Assembly (NCBI RefSeq): GCF_026683955.1 | Contig: NZ_CP113343.1 | Location: 1,302,001-1,366,000 of the forward strand | DNA length: 64,000 bases | DNA from: Arthrobacter sp. MMS18-M83 | GTDB taxonomy: Bacteria > Actinomycetota > Actinomycetes > Actinomycetales > Micrococcaceae | Direction of reading: 5' to 3' | Part shown: positions 24,907 to 33,481 of the stretch, piece after piece | Position numbering within the stretch: position 1 is the stretch's first letter | How the letters are laid out: each line of letters opens with the position of its first letter | Made by a program: the position numbers and the translations under genes | Notes under the pieces: generated by a model | What the model was told of the DNA's origin: nothing | Databases searched by the model: none | The model's input: only the letters and a program-made list of their open reading frames with translations

Positions 24907-25965
24907 TCAGTCCTTGGGTCGGGGCGGACCGGTGGTTTCCCGGACGATCAGCCGGTGGGGTGCCTTCATTGAGCGTACGGAGCCTGCTTCACCGGCCAAT
25001 TCGTCCAGCAGCATGCGCGTGCCCAGTTGGCCTTGTTCAACGGGGTCCTGGGCTACGGTCGTCAGGCCCATGGCCTCGGCGAATTCATGGTTGTCAATGC
25101 CGATGATGGACAAGTCCTCCGGTACACGGACGCCACGGCGCCGCGCCTGCAACATGGCTCCCATGGCCATTTCATCGGAGGCGCAGAAGATCGCAGTCGG
25201 CTTGCGTCCTGGCTTGTCCCAGAGCTCGTCGAAGGCTTGCTGGCCACTGCCCACCGTGAAGTTTCCGAAAATGTCCCATTCCGGTGGCATGGAATAACCC
25301 GCGCTCGTCATGGCATCGGTGAAACCGTCGACGCGAAGCCGCGGCACCGTGAAGTTCAGGTCGGAGTCGTCTTGGCCATGGAGCAATGCGATCTCGCGGT
25401 GTCCCAGGTTCAGCAGATGCATGGTGGCTTCCACAGACGCGGCGTAATCGTCAATGCCGATGCTCGGGCAGTCTTCCACCGGACCACCGACAATCACCAA
25501 AGGAATGTCGATCCTTTGGAGATCTGCGATTTCTTCCGACGTCAGGGACATGCAGAGGACCAGGAGTGCATCGATTTGTTTGTAGACCATGGTCTTGCTG
25601 AACAGGCGTTCCCGCGCTCCACGCTGCCCACCCAGGTTGAACAGGGAGAGGTTGTAGCCGCGGGCGTGAAGCTCGCGGTCTACGCCCTCGATGGCTTTGA
25701 AGAAGAACCAACGGTCCACATACGGGGCCAGGACGCCGACGGTCTTGGTGCGGCCCGTGGCCAGGCCGGAGGCGGACGACGACGCCACATACCCGAGTTC
25801 TCCGGCTACCCGCAGGATCTTTTCCCGCGTAGCCGGAGATACTCGGGGAAGGCCCCGCACCGCGCGCGAAACCGTGGCGGTGGAAACGCCTGCGGCCAGT
25901 GCGACATCCTCAATGCTGGCTCCTGCGTGGCCGCCACGCTGGGACCGTTCGTTCGTTTTTGCCAC
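24907..25965 (-). CDS. LacI family transcriptional regulator (alpha-glucoside locus)
   Basis: A 352-residue LacI-type regulator. The helix-turn-helix is IEDVALAAGVSTATVSRAV, then the hinge ASSSASGLATGRTKTVGVLAP and a sugar-binding domain ending with IGIDNHEFAEAMGLT. GTG at 25965 has GAGGGGG six bases upstream. It lies downstream of and on the same strand as the glucoside ABC operon, with a 134-bp gap that leaves room for its own promoter. It probably binds the CpG-centred operator at 29678-29691. Confidence 0.88.
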   Translation of the reverse strand: MAKTNERSQRGGHAGASIEDVALAAGVSTATVSRAVRGLPRVSPATREKILRVAGELGYVASSSASGLATGRTKTVGVLAPYVDRWFFFKAIEGVDRELHARGYNLSLFNLGGQRGARERLFSKTMVYKQIDALLVLCMSLTSEEIADLQRIDIPLVIVGGPVEDCPSIGIDDYAASVEATMHLLNLGHREIALLHGQDDSDLNFTVPRLRVDGFTDAMTSAGYSMPPEWDIFGNFTVGSGQQAFDELWDKPGRKPTAIFCASDEMAMGAMLQARRRGVRVPEDLSIIGIDNHEFAEAMGLTTVAQDPVEQGQLGTRMLLDELAGEAGSVRSMKAPHRLIVRETTGPPRPKD

Positions 25966-26099
25966 TCGAGCCCCCTCAAAGAATCCGTGCGGATGCCGAG
26001 GGTTCCTTCCCAGACGGCAGATAGCCAGCGTATTCCGCCTGGTCGCCCTCCGCCCATTCCGCGCTACTTATTTCGGACCGCATGAATTAGGACCGCCGC

Positions 26100-26348
26100 T
26101 CAGGTGAGGCGCCTGCCAGTCCTGGGCGGAAGCTTGCGGCGCATTCGAATCAGGCCCCACATAGCCAGCACTACCGCCAGCAGGCCCAGGGCCCAGCCCA
26201 ATGCGGGCTGGGCCGTGAGCTCGGCGCTCACCGTCACGACTAGCAGAACCAGGCCCCAGAAGCCGAGGAGGCCAAGGACGATATCCAGGTCCTCAGCCGA
26301 GCGGACCCTTCGCAGATCGGAAGGGTGCGCCTTGCTGTCCTCAGTCAT
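26100..26348 (-). CDS. small two-helix membrane protein in the ABC operon
   Basis: An 82-residue protein beginning MTEDSKAHPSD, with two hydrophobic helices (DIVLGLLGFWGLVLLVVTVS and LGWALGLLAVVLAMWGLI) and a strongly basic tail (RMRRKLPPRTGRR). Its ATG overlaps the permease stop by 4 bp, so it is the last gene of the transporter operon. The open frame continues upstream to 26648 only as a shadow. I do not recognise a family; the inside-facing basic tail suggests a small accessory of the transporter or membrane, which is speculation. Confidence 0.7.
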   Translation of the reverse strand: MTEDSKAHPSDLRRVRSAEDLDIVLGLLGFWGLVLLVVTVSAELTAQPALGWALGLLAVVLAMWGLIRMRRKLPPRTGRRLT

Positions 26349-27163
26349 TTGACGGCGCCCGCAGTCAGGCCCGCCACGATCTTGCGCTGGAACACCAGCA
26401 CGAGGATCACGAGCGGGATGGTGACAATGGTGCCCGCGGCCATGACGGCGGTGTACGGCTCCTGGTGCGGCTGCGCTCCGGCAAAGTAGGCGATCGCAAC
26501 GGTGACGGGGCGAGTTGCGTCCGAGGACAGCTGGCTCGCAATGAGGAACTCGTTCCACGCCCCGATGAAGGCCAGAATCGCCGTGGTGAACGTCGCAGGC
26601 GCGGCGAGGGGCAGGATGATCTTCCGGAAGGCCTGACCCTGCGTGCACCCGTCAATGCGAGCGGATTCTTCGAGCTCCCACGGCATCTCGCGGAAGAACG
26701 ACGTCAGCGTGTAGACCGTGAGCGGGAGGGTGAAGGAGATATCCGGGATGATCATCGCCTGGTACGAGCCCATCCAGCCGATGTTGGTGAACAGCTGGAA
26801 CAACGGAGTCACCAGCGCGACGCCCGGGAACATCGACGCACCGAGGATGAAACCCATGACGGCAAACTTGAACCGGAAGTTCAGGCGTGCGAGTGCGTAG
26901 GCGGCGAACACGCCCACCACGAGGGCGACGATCGTGGTGGCACCCGCCACGATGAGGCTGTTGAGCAGGTTCCGACCGAAGTGGTTGCCAAGGCTCTCAT
27001 CGAAGACCGTCGCGAAGTTGTCCCCCGTGACGTGTGTCGGCCAAAAGGTCGCATCGAAGGTGAACGCAGTGTCGCGGAAGGCTGTCACGATCATCCAGTA
27101 CGCCGGCACGAGGCACCAGACGAGGATGATGGCAGCGGAGATGTAGGTGCGCAGCTGCCCCAT
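26345..27163 (-). CDS. carbohydrate ABC transporter permease, apparent N-terminal frameshift
   Basis: A MalG-type permease of 272 residues as read here, with six membrane segments and the EAA loop EESARIDGCTQGQAF. It starts at an internal ATG at 27163. A much better start, ATG at 27225 with GGAAGGAAG ahead, opens a 20-residue basic leader (MAATATLPRAATTPDRRKG) that runs out of frame at GAATGGGGCAG. One additional G there would fuse it to QLRTYISAAI. This is either a sequencing deletion or a real mutation bypassed by internal initiation. The membrane part is intact, so the transporter may still work. Confidence 0.85.
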   Translation of the reverse strand: MGQLRTYISAAIILVWCLVPAYWMIVTAFRDTAFTFDATFWPTHVTGDNFATVFDESLGNHFGRNLLNSLIVAGATTIVALVVGVFAAYALARLNFRFKFAVMGFILGASMFPGVALVTPLFQLFTNIGWMGSYQAMIIPDISFTLPLTVYTLTSFFREMPWELEESARIDGCTQGQAFRKIILPLAAPATFTTAILAFIGAWNEFLIASQLSSDATRPVTVAIAYFAGAQPHQEPYTAVMAAGTIVTIPLVILVLVFQRKIVAGLTAGAVK

Positions 27164-27226
27164 TCGAAGCCCTTACGGCGATCTGGCGTGGTTGCAGCGC
27201 GTGGAAGCGTGGCGGTGGCGGCCATG

Positions 27227-28234
27227 TTACTTCCTTCCCGATGAGGTGGCCGCGCCCACGGCGTTGGCGCCAAGGAAGCGGACGAAGATGAAGGCGACGA
27301 GGAAGATCACGATGAAGGTGACGGTCGAAAGCGCTGCCGCGCTATTGAACCCTTCGCGGATCTGGTCGACGACGAGAATCGAGAGCGTCGTCGTGTTGTT
27401 GGCGCCCTGCGTCATGATGTACGGCAGGTCGAACATGCGAAGCGCGTCAAGCGTGCGGAACAGGATCGCGACCATGAGTGCCGGCTTGACGAGCGGCAAC
27501 GTGATCAGCCTGAAGCGCTGCCATGCGGTTGCGCCGTCGACCTTCGCTGCCTCATAGACTTCATCCGGAATGAGCTGCAGGCCAGCGAGGATGAGAAGCG
27601 CCATGAACGGCGTCGTCTTCCACGTGTCCGAGATGACCACCGCCCACTTGGCAGGCCATTCCGACCCCGTCCAGAGGATCTGGGTGCCGAACAGCTTGTT
27701 CGCGATGCCGTCGAACGCGAAGATGAAGAACCAGAGCTTGGCCGTAACGGCCGTGGGGATAGCCCAAGGGACGAGAACGGCGGCGCGGACCGCGCTCCGC
27801 CCTCGGAAGGATCGCGCCATGATGATCGCCATCCAGAATCCCAGTACGGTCTCGAGGGCCACCGTCACCACCGTGAAGAAGAAGGTGGTTCCCATCGCGT
27901 TCCAGAACTGGGACCCGAGGGTTCCTGGCGGGCAGGATTGGCCGTTGCACTGCTGGAACAGCCAGTGGGTGTAGTTCTCGAATCCGGCGGGGCCGCCCTG
28001 CTCGAAGAACCCGGTCGCAGGATTGAGGCCCGCGTCCTTCTGGAAGGACATGATGATGGCGTTGACCACCGGGTAGATGATGACGACAGCCAGAAGGATT
28101 AGCGTCGGCACCAGCAAGACGGAGGCCCACCGGCCTTGGGTCACCTGCTTCCGGTCCGCGCTCTCGCGGCCGGGCATGTGGTGGGTCTCAGCTGGCGCCC
28201 CGGCCTGGGTGCGCTCCGGGAGTTTCGTAGACAT
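27227..28234 (-). CDS. sugar ABC transporter permease (MalF-type)
   Basis: A 335-residue CUT1 permease. A hydrophilic N-terminus of about 38 residues precedes LLVPTLILLAVVIIYPVVNA, an extracytoplasmic loop contains two cysteines (FQQCNGQSCPPG), and the EAA loop is YEAAKVDGATAWQRF. It pairs with the following permease. It is separated from the binding-protein gene by a strong hairpin (28256-28297). Confidence 0.88.
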   Translation of the reverse strand: MSTKLPERTQAGAPAETHHMPGRESADRKQVTQGRWASVLLVPTLILLAVVIIYPVVNAIIMSFQKDAGLNPATGFFEQGGPAGFENYTHWLFQQCNGQSCPPGTLGSQFWNAMGTTFFFTVVTVALETVLGFWMAIIMARSFRGRSAVRAAVLVPWAIPTAVTAKLWFFIFAFDGIANKLFGTQILWTGSEWPAKWAVVISDTWKTTPFMALLILAGLQLIPDEVYEAAKVDGATAWQRFRLITLPLVKPALMVAILFRTLDALRMFDLPYIMTQGANNTTTLSILVVDQIREGFNSAAALSTVTFIVIFLVAFIFVRFLGANAVGAATSSGRK

Positions 28235-28255
28235 GGAGTCTCTCCTGTTCAGGGG

Positions 28256-28297
28256 GCCGATGGCCCGGGGGTCCGTTCCGACGCCCGGACCATCGGC
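28256..28297 (-). terminator. intercistronic hairpin between binding protein and permease genes
   Basis: Arms GCCGATGGCCCGGG (28256-28269) and CCCGGACCATCGGC (28284-28297) are complementary over 14 bp with one wobble or mismatch and a 14-nt loop. No T-run follows. Position suggests 3' protection of the binding-protein message or partial termination, which would lower permease output. Confidence 0.55.
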
Positions 28298-28308
28298 TCA
28301 CAACTTGG

Positions 28309-29589
28309 CTACTTGGCGGCTTCGATGGCCGACTGCATGTCGGCCACCGCCTGGTCGACCGTCTTCTCCCCCTTGAGGGCGGCGTAAGCGTTGTCCTCCA
28401 CCGCCTTGGTCACGGCCGGGTAGAACGGCGTCACCGGGCGCGGGACGGCGTTCTCGATCGACGTCTTAAGGACCGGCAGGTAGGCGAGCTTGGACGTCAG
28501 GCTCGGGTCCGTGTACAGGGCGCCCAGGACAGGAGCCAGCGAGCCCTGTGTCGCGTAGAACTTCTCGGTTTCCTCACTCGTCATGAACTTCATGAAGTCC
28601 AGCGACGTGGCCTTGTTCTTGGAGTAAACGCTCATCGCCAAGTTGTGACCGCCGAGGGACGAGGCGCCAGGGCCGGACTTGCCGGGAAGCGGGGCGATGC
28701 CGAACTTGTCGGCCACCTTGGAGGAACCGTCGGTCTTGCTCGCGATGTTGAAGACATACGGCCAGTTGCGGAGGAACAGGAGCTTCCCGTCCTGGAAGGC
28801 GGTCCGGCTGTCCTCCTCCTTGTAGGTAATGGCCTCCTGCGGGATGTTGCCGTTCTTGAATGCCTCGACGAGCTTGCCGAGACCGGCCTTCGCCTCCGCC
28901 GAGTTAACCGCCGCCTTGCCTGAGTCGTCAACGATCTTGCCGCCGAACGAGTTGATGGCCTCGGCTGCGTTGACCGTCAGGCCTTCGTACTTCTGGAACT
29001 GGCCCGCGTAGCAACCGATGTTGTTCTGCTTCGCGATGGAGCACATGCTCATCATCTCGTCAAAGGTCTTGGGCGGCGTCGGCACAAGATCCTTGCGGTA
29101 GTAGAGGATGCCGCCGTCGGAGGTCTGCGGTGCGGCGTAGAGTGTGCCGCCGTATGTGGCTGTCTTGACGGTCGCGGGGAGCATGGCCGAGGTGTCGAAG
29201 GTCGTCTTGTCCTTGAGCGGCTGCAGCCAGCCCTTCGCCGCGAATTCAGCTGTCCAGATCACGTCGACGTCGACGACGTCGTAGTTCGCGTCCTTCCCTT
29301 GGAAGTGCTGCACGAGGTCGTCGTGCTGCTGGTCGGCAGCATCGGACTGCTCCTTGAAGGTGACCTTCTGGTCCGGGTGCGCCGCGTTCCATTTATCGAC
29401 GAGCGGGCGCACCACGTTGCTGTTGTCCTTGCCCTGTACGTAAGTAATGGGTCCGCGGCCGTCAAGGTTGGCTGCGGCGTCGCCGCCGCCTGAGGCTGTG
29501 CCGCCGCCACCGCCGCCACCACAGGCGGACAGGGACATGGCGAGCACGCCAGCCATAGCGGCCGGCAGAAGGTACTTGCGAGTTTTCAT
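28309..29589 (-). CDS. extracellular sugar-binding lipoprotein (alpha-glucoside type)
   Basis: A 426-residue family-1 solute-binding protein with a lipoprotein signal peptide (lipobox LSAC followed by a run of seven glycines) and a MalE-like fold (motifs VDVDVIWTAEFAAKGWL and FLRNWPYVFN). It is the first gene of the operon, with AGGAG before the ATG. Divergent from a GH13 alpha-glucosidase and sharing an operator region with it, it probably binds maltose-, trehalose- or isomaltose-like glucosides. Confidence 0.9.
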   Translation of the reverse strand: MKTRKYLLPAAMAGVLAMSLSACGGGGGGGTASGGGDAAANLDGRGPITYVQGKDNSNVVRPLVDKWNAAHPDQKVTFKEQSDAADQQHDDLVQHFQGKDANYDVVDVDVIWTAEFAAKGWLQPLKDKTTFDTSAMLPATVKTATYGGTLYAAPQTSDGGILYYRKDLVPTPPKTFDEMMSMCSIAKQNNIGCYAGQFQKYEGLTVNAAEAINSFGGKIVDDSGKAAVNSAEAKAGLGKLVEAFKNGNIPQEAITYKEEDSRTAFQDGKLLFLRNWPYVFNIASKTDGSSKVADKFGIAPLPGKSGPGASSLGGHNLAMSVYSKNKATSLDFMKFMTSEETEKFYATQGSLAPVLGALYTDPSLTSKLAYLPVLKTSIENAVPRPVTPFYPAVTKAVEDNAYAALKGEKTVDQAVADMQSAIEAAK

Positions 29590-29677
29590 GCTGGGGACTC
29601 CTCAATGAGTGGACCAGGTTTTTTCCGCGGTGCGGTTGATGTGGTGAGCCTCACATTAGTAAGCTTCCGGGTAGTAA

Positions 29678-29691
29678 TGCAAGCGTTTACA
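29678..29691. promoter_or_regulatory. LacI-family operator between glucoside ABC operon and GH13 gene
   Basis: TGCAAGCGTTTACA is symmetric around a central CpG (TGnAAnCGnTTnCA) and lies 26 bp upstream of the GH13 GTG. On the minus strand it overlaps TTGCAT, a likely -35 box with CTAATG 17 bp on, for the ABC operon. It resembles the site at 6376-6391. Confidence 0.6.
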
Positions 29692-29716
29692 CAAAAATGT
29701 TATCGAGAGGAATCCA

Positions 29717-31582
29717 GTGCCGCACTCCCCGATCCCAACCCCCGGTTCCAGCATTTCCGCGTGGTGGGCAAGCGCCGTCGTATACCAGATTTATCCCCGT
29801 TCTTTCGCCGATGCCAACGGCGACGGAATGGGCGATCTAGCCGGAATCTCGGCGAAGCTGCCGTATCTGCAAGAGCTGGGTGTGGATGCCGTGTGGCTCT
29901 CCCCGTTCTACAAATCTCCGCAAGCTGACGCTGGATACGACGTCGCGGACTACCGTACCGTGGACCCCCTCTTCGGTACCTTGGACGACTTTGACGCCAT
30001 GCTGGAGAAGGCCCACGGCCTGGGGATCAAGGTAATCGTCGATCTCGTGCCCAACCACACGTCGGACGAGCACGTATGGTTCCGCGAAGCCCTCGCCGCC
30101 GCCCCCGGCTCCCCCGAGCGCGAGCGCTACATGTTCCATCCGGGCAAGGACTCCAAGCCGGGCTCCGGGGACGGGGCCTTGGCCCCGAACAATTGGAAGT
30201 CCATCTTCGGCGGCCCCGCCTGGACGCGCCTGACGAACGACGACGGCACTCCCGGCCAGTGGTACCTACACCTTTTCGACACGAAGCAGCCAGACCTCAA
30301 CTGGGAGAGCCCGGAAGTCCACGAAGAGATGCGCTCGGTGCTGCGTTTCTGGCTGGACCGCGGAGTTGACGGCTTCCGGGTGGACGTTGCCCATGGCCTG
30401 GTCAAGGAAGCCGGACTGCCGGACTGGGAGGGCTCTGCTGCCATGGTCGAAGGCGGCCTATCCGCACCGGGCGCGCACAGCGAGGCCGTCGAACCCCATA
30501 CGGCCCACCCTCACGTCGATGGAAAAGCGCCCGCCGGGCAAGCCGCCGGAGGGGCCGAGACCGCCGTCGAACACAAGGTCAAGCCGCCGCTGGACCCGCC
30601 GTCGCCCTTCTTCGACCAGGACGGCGTCCACGAAATCTACCGGGGATGGCGCCAAGTCCTGTCAGAGTACGACGGCGACCGCATGCTGGTTGCCGAGGCT
30701 TGGGTCGAGCCGCCCGAACGGCTGGCCCGGTACATCCGCAAGGATGAAATGCAGCAGGCCTTCAACTTCGATTTCCTGCTGGCTGGCTGGGACGCGGAGC
30801 GTATGGCGGAGGCAATCCAGTCTTCGCTGGACGCCGCGGGATCGGTGGAGGCGCCCTCCACCTGGGTCCTGAGCAACCACGACACCGTCCGGCACCCCAG
30901 CCGCTTCGGGCTGGCAGACCCCACGACGTTTCCCAAGGGCATCGCGGCGGAAGACGAACAGCCCGACGCCGCCCTTGGACTGGCGCGGGCACGCGCCGCT
31001 TCCATGGTGTCCTTCGCCTTGCCCGGCTCCGCCTATCTTTACCAGGGTGAAGAACTCGGCCTGCCGGAGCACACGTCCTTGCCGGCCAAAGCGCGCCAAG
31101 ACCCCTCGTTCTTCCGCACCAAAGGCGTGGAACGCGGCCGCGACGGGTGCCGAGTGCCTTTGCCGTGGAAAGCCGCCGAGTCCGGCTTCGGATTCTCGGA
31201 AGCGTCCACCGCAGGCGACGCGCTTGCGGCCGTGATCGGCAAGGCGCCTACTGCGCCGTGGCTGCCCCAGCCTGAATCGTTCGGCGAGCTTGCCGCGGAC
31301 CTCCAGGCCGGCATCGACGGTTCTACCCTGGAGCTATACCGCTCGGTCCTGTCGTTCCGCAAGGACCATCACCTGGGTTCGGGCACGTTCACGTGGGCGG
31401 AGGAGCACGATCCAGCCAACGGAATCCTGGCCTTCCACAATCGGGACGTGTTGGTGGTGGTCAACATGGGAGCCGCAGCCCTTGCTGTGCCAGCGGGCTT
31501 CAGGGTTGGCCTTTCCAGCGACGGCGGCTCAGGCGGGGCTTCGATCGTCCCGAATAGCGGGGCGTACCTCCTGGCGCTGTAA
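29717..31582 (+). CDS. GH13 alpha-glucosidase
   Basis: A 621-residue cytoplasmic alpha-amylase-family enzyme, no signal peptide. The (beta/alpha)8 domain carries YQIYPRSFADANGDGMGDL, DLVPNHTS, nucleophile Asp223 in GFRVDVAH, acid/base Glu327 in VAEAWVEP and Asp389 in SNHDTVRH. An Ala/Gly/His-rich insertion lies at about residues 245-290. GTG at 29717 follows GAGAGG. It likely hydrolyses alpha-glucosides imported by the adjacent ABC system. Oligo-1,6-glucosidase or sucrose hydrolase activity is also possible within this subfamily. Confidence 0.9.
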   Translation: MPHSPIPTPGSSISAWWASAVVYQIYPRSFADANGDGMGDLAGISAKLPYLQELGVDAVWLSPFYKSPQADAGYDVADYRTVDPLFGTLDDFDAMLEKAHGLGIKVIVDLVPNHTSDEHVWFREALAAAPGSPERERYMFHPGKDSKPGSGDGALAPNNWKSIFGGPAWTRLTNDDGTPGQWYLHLFDTKQPDLNWESPEVHEEMRSVLRFWLDRGVDGFRVDVAHGLVKEAGLPDWEGSAAMVEGGLSAPGAHSEAVEPHTAHPHVDGKAPAGQAAGGAETAVEHKVKPPLDPPSPFFDQDGVHEIYRGWRQVLSEYDGDRMLVAEAWVEPPERLARYIRKDEMQQAFNFDFLLAGWDAERMAEAIQSSLDAAGSVEAPSTWVLSNHDTVRHPSRFGLADPTTFPKGIAAEDEQPDAALGLARARAASMVSFALPGSAYLYQGEELGLPEHTSLPAKARQDPSFFRTKGVERGRDGCRVPLPWKAAESGFGFSEASTAGDALAAVIGKAPTAPWLPQPESFGELAADLQAGIDGSTLELYRSVLSFRKDHHLGSGTFTWAEEHDPANGILAFHNRDVLVVVNMGAAALAVPAGFRVGLSSDGGSGGASIVPNSGAYLLAL

Positions 31583-31614
31583 GGGTTGCCCTTCCAGACC
31601 TTCTTTGGCGCGAA

Positions 31615-31656
31615 AACGGGGCCGACACGCAGAGTTTGCTGCGTGTCGGCCCCGTT
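31615..31656. terminator. bidirectional terminator hairpin
   Basis: A perfect 18-bp stem, AACGGGGCCGACACGCAG with its complement, around a 6-nt loop, midway between the converging GH13 gene and the small helical protein gene. No clear U-tract follows. Placement argues for a shared terminator. Confidence 0.75.
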
Positions 31657-31704
31657 CTGTGGGCAAAAAGGGTCAGGAAGGCGCCGCCATCACGGGCTCG
31701 GAGC

Positions 31705-31977
31705 CTACTTACCACCCTTGAAGAAGCCAGCGATCTTGGAGCCGAGGCCCTTGACGTTCTCGGCCACGTCACCGGCGATCTCCTTGGCGTTCCCGGCAAC
31801 ATCCCCCGCGAGTTCCTTGGCGTTATCAGCCACGTCACCGGAAAAGAATTCCTTCACGTTCTCCGCTGCGTCGCCGGCAAATTCCTTCGCGTTCTCGACG
31901 GCTTCGCCAGCAACATGCTTGGCCTGTTCCGCCGCAGCTTCAGCGGTCTTCTTGATGTCGTTGACTTCTTCGCTCAT
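31705..31977 (-). CDS. LEA-like amphipathic repeat protein
   Basis: A 90-residue protein preceded by AAGGAG. It is almost entirely amphipathic helix built of degenerate 11-residue repeats rich in Ala, Glu, Asp and Lys (AENAKEFAGDAAENVKEF, VADNAKELAGDVAGNAKE). This pattern resembles late-embryogenesis-abundant and CsbD-type stress proteins that protect during desiccation or osmotic stress. The family assignment is by composition and periodicity only. It neighbours the Asp23 stress operon. Confidence 0.75.
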   Translation of the reverse strand: MSEEVNDIKKTAEAAAEQAKHVAGEAVENAKEFAGDAAENVKEFFSGDVADNAKELAGDVAGNAKEIAGDVAENVKGLGSKIAGFFKGGK

Positions 31978-32177
31978 GGTTTTCTCCTTGTTTCTGGTCC
32001 ACATGTTCTGGTCCATCGGCTTGACTCGGACACAGGGTCCGTTGCCGGCCGGGCAAGCCCAACCAAAGGGAAGAGTTCCCCCTCTACCGTTCAAACTATG
32101 GCCCTGTGCAAACCTCCGCAACACAAAGGCCGGGCAGGAACATTGCGGCGCGGTTAACAATGGCCGCACCTCCGGGT

Positions 32178-32789
32178 CTAACGAACGCGCTCGGCCTTGC
32201 TGAACCTGGCCCTCGCGCCAGCCCCAATATGAATCAACACCGGGGTCCTGCGGCCCACCACCACATCCAGGGCCTCCACAAGCCGCGAAACGTCCGCGGC
32301 GAGGGTATGCGGGGATACGCCTTGACGGGGCTGGACCCGGATCCTAAGGCCCGGACGACCCCTCACCTCATAGGTAGCCACCGTAACGCCCGCAAGATCC
32401 GGACGATCGGCGAGTGCCGCCTTCAGCGCCTGCTCCGCCAAATTCCCGCCAATGCGAACATCGCCGGCGGTCCGGCGGTCGTCATAGTCCGACACGATGA
32501 GGTTGGCGCGGCCTTTGCCTTGCTGCGATACCCAAGCCACCATCAGCACGATCAGCACGATCAGCACCACCAGCGCCGCTACCCAGAGCCAGCTTTCCTC
32601 ACGGCCCGGAATCCGGGTCTGTTCCGAGAGGTATTTGGCGTGTTCCCAGACTCCCGTGGACCAGCTGCGCCACCAACTGCCCACCGCGGGAACGGTGGCG
32701 AGCAGCACTAAGAGGATGCCGACGGCGAACAGCTTCAGGCCAAGGATGCCAATCAAGATGCGGTTAAGGACATGCGGGGTTCCGTTCAT
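32178..32789 (-). CDS. amaP: AmaP-like alkaline-shock membrane anchor
   Basis: A 203-residue protein with two membrane helices (residues about 8-35 and 70-90, AALVVLIVLIVLMVAW) and a cytoplasmic C-terminal domain (VRIGGNLAEQALKAALADRPDLAG). In Firmicutes AmaP anchors Asp23 at the membrane. It is the last gene of a five-gene operon, overlapping its upstream neighbour by 4 bp. The similarity is in architecture and context; the exact orthology is inferred. Confidence 0.7.
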   Translation of the reverse strand: MNGTPHVLNRILIGILGLKLFAVGILLVLLATVPAVGSWWRSWSTGVWEHAKYLSEQTRIPGREESWLWVAALVVLIVLIVLMVAWVSQQGKGRANLIVSDYDDRRTAGDVRIGGNLAEQALKAALADRPDLAGVTVATYEVRGRPGLRIRVQPRQGVSPHTLAADVSRLVEALDVVVGRRTPVLIHIGAGARARFSKAERVR

Positions 32790-33481
32790 GCGCCGATCAC
32801 CCCGGATGTAGCCACATTGACGCGGACGGCCGGCATGGGCGAAGGCGCCATTTTCTGAAGTTCATTTTCGACGGCGGCAAGGATCCGTTCCTCGTGCACG
32901 GGCACGCCGGAGGTGGGCCGGACGTTGACTACTGCTTTCCGCTGCGAAACAACCACCATGACTTGCTCCTGGGTGACATTCGCTGCTGTTCGGGCGGCCC
33001 TGGCGAGTGCGGAAGCAATGACCTCGTCGTCCACGACCACTCCGGCCCGGGGATCCTCAAGCAAATGCCGGAACTTCCGGCCGGGCAGGACAGCGTTCAA
33101 CAAGAAGATCAATCCCACCATGGCTACGACGCCGCCAAGGGAGCCGAGCAGCAGGGGCGAAATACCTTCGGGCAGGGCTATGAGGCGTTCGGCCGCAGTT
33201 TGCGGGTCAATGAGCCACGGCGGTTGGCCAATGGCGCGCAGGGCGGATTCGAGGAGTGCATAGACGCAGGCTGCGATGACCAAAACCGCGGCGAGCCCGG
33301 CCATTCCCGCACGGGAGGACCGTGTCTCGCGCTTCAGGATGCGCCGGAGTCCTGCATCGATCGGATCGCCGCCCTCCGGGGTCTCTGGCGCCTGGTTTCC
33401 GGGGTGCTGGCCTTCGCTCGCCTGGGGGTCTCCCGCGTGCGGGTGGCTACTGTGCGGGTGCGGGGTCTGCAGGTCGCTCAT
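32786..33481 (-). CDS. DUF6286-type membrane protein of the Asp23 operon
   Basis: A 231-residue protein with a His/Pro-rich cytoplasmic N-terminus (about 55 residues), two membrane helices (GLAAVLVIAACVYALLESAL and LLLGSLGGVVAMVGLIFLLN), and a C-terminal soluble domain (DDEVIASALARAARTAANV) typical of proteins linked to Asp23 operons in actinobacteria. It overlaps both neighbours by 4 bp. The function is unknown; a structural envelope role is likely. Confidence 0.72.
   Translation of the reverse strand: MSDLQTPHPHSSHPHAGDPQASEGQHPGNQAPETPEGGDPIDAGLRRILKRETRSSRAGMAGLAAVLVIAACVYALLESALRAIGQPPWLIDPQTAAERLIALPEGISPLLLGSLGGVVAMVGLIFLLNAVLPGRKFRHLLEDPRAGVVVDDEVIASALARAARTAANVTQEQVMVVVSQRKAVVNVRPTSGVPVHEERILAAVENELQKMAPSPMPAVRVNVATSGVIGA

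Noticed and set aside
31615..31656. Long perfect stem considered as a copy of the palindromic repeat families
   Set aside because: It shares no arm sequence with families A, B or C, and sits exactly between converging genes, so a terminator is the simpler explanation.
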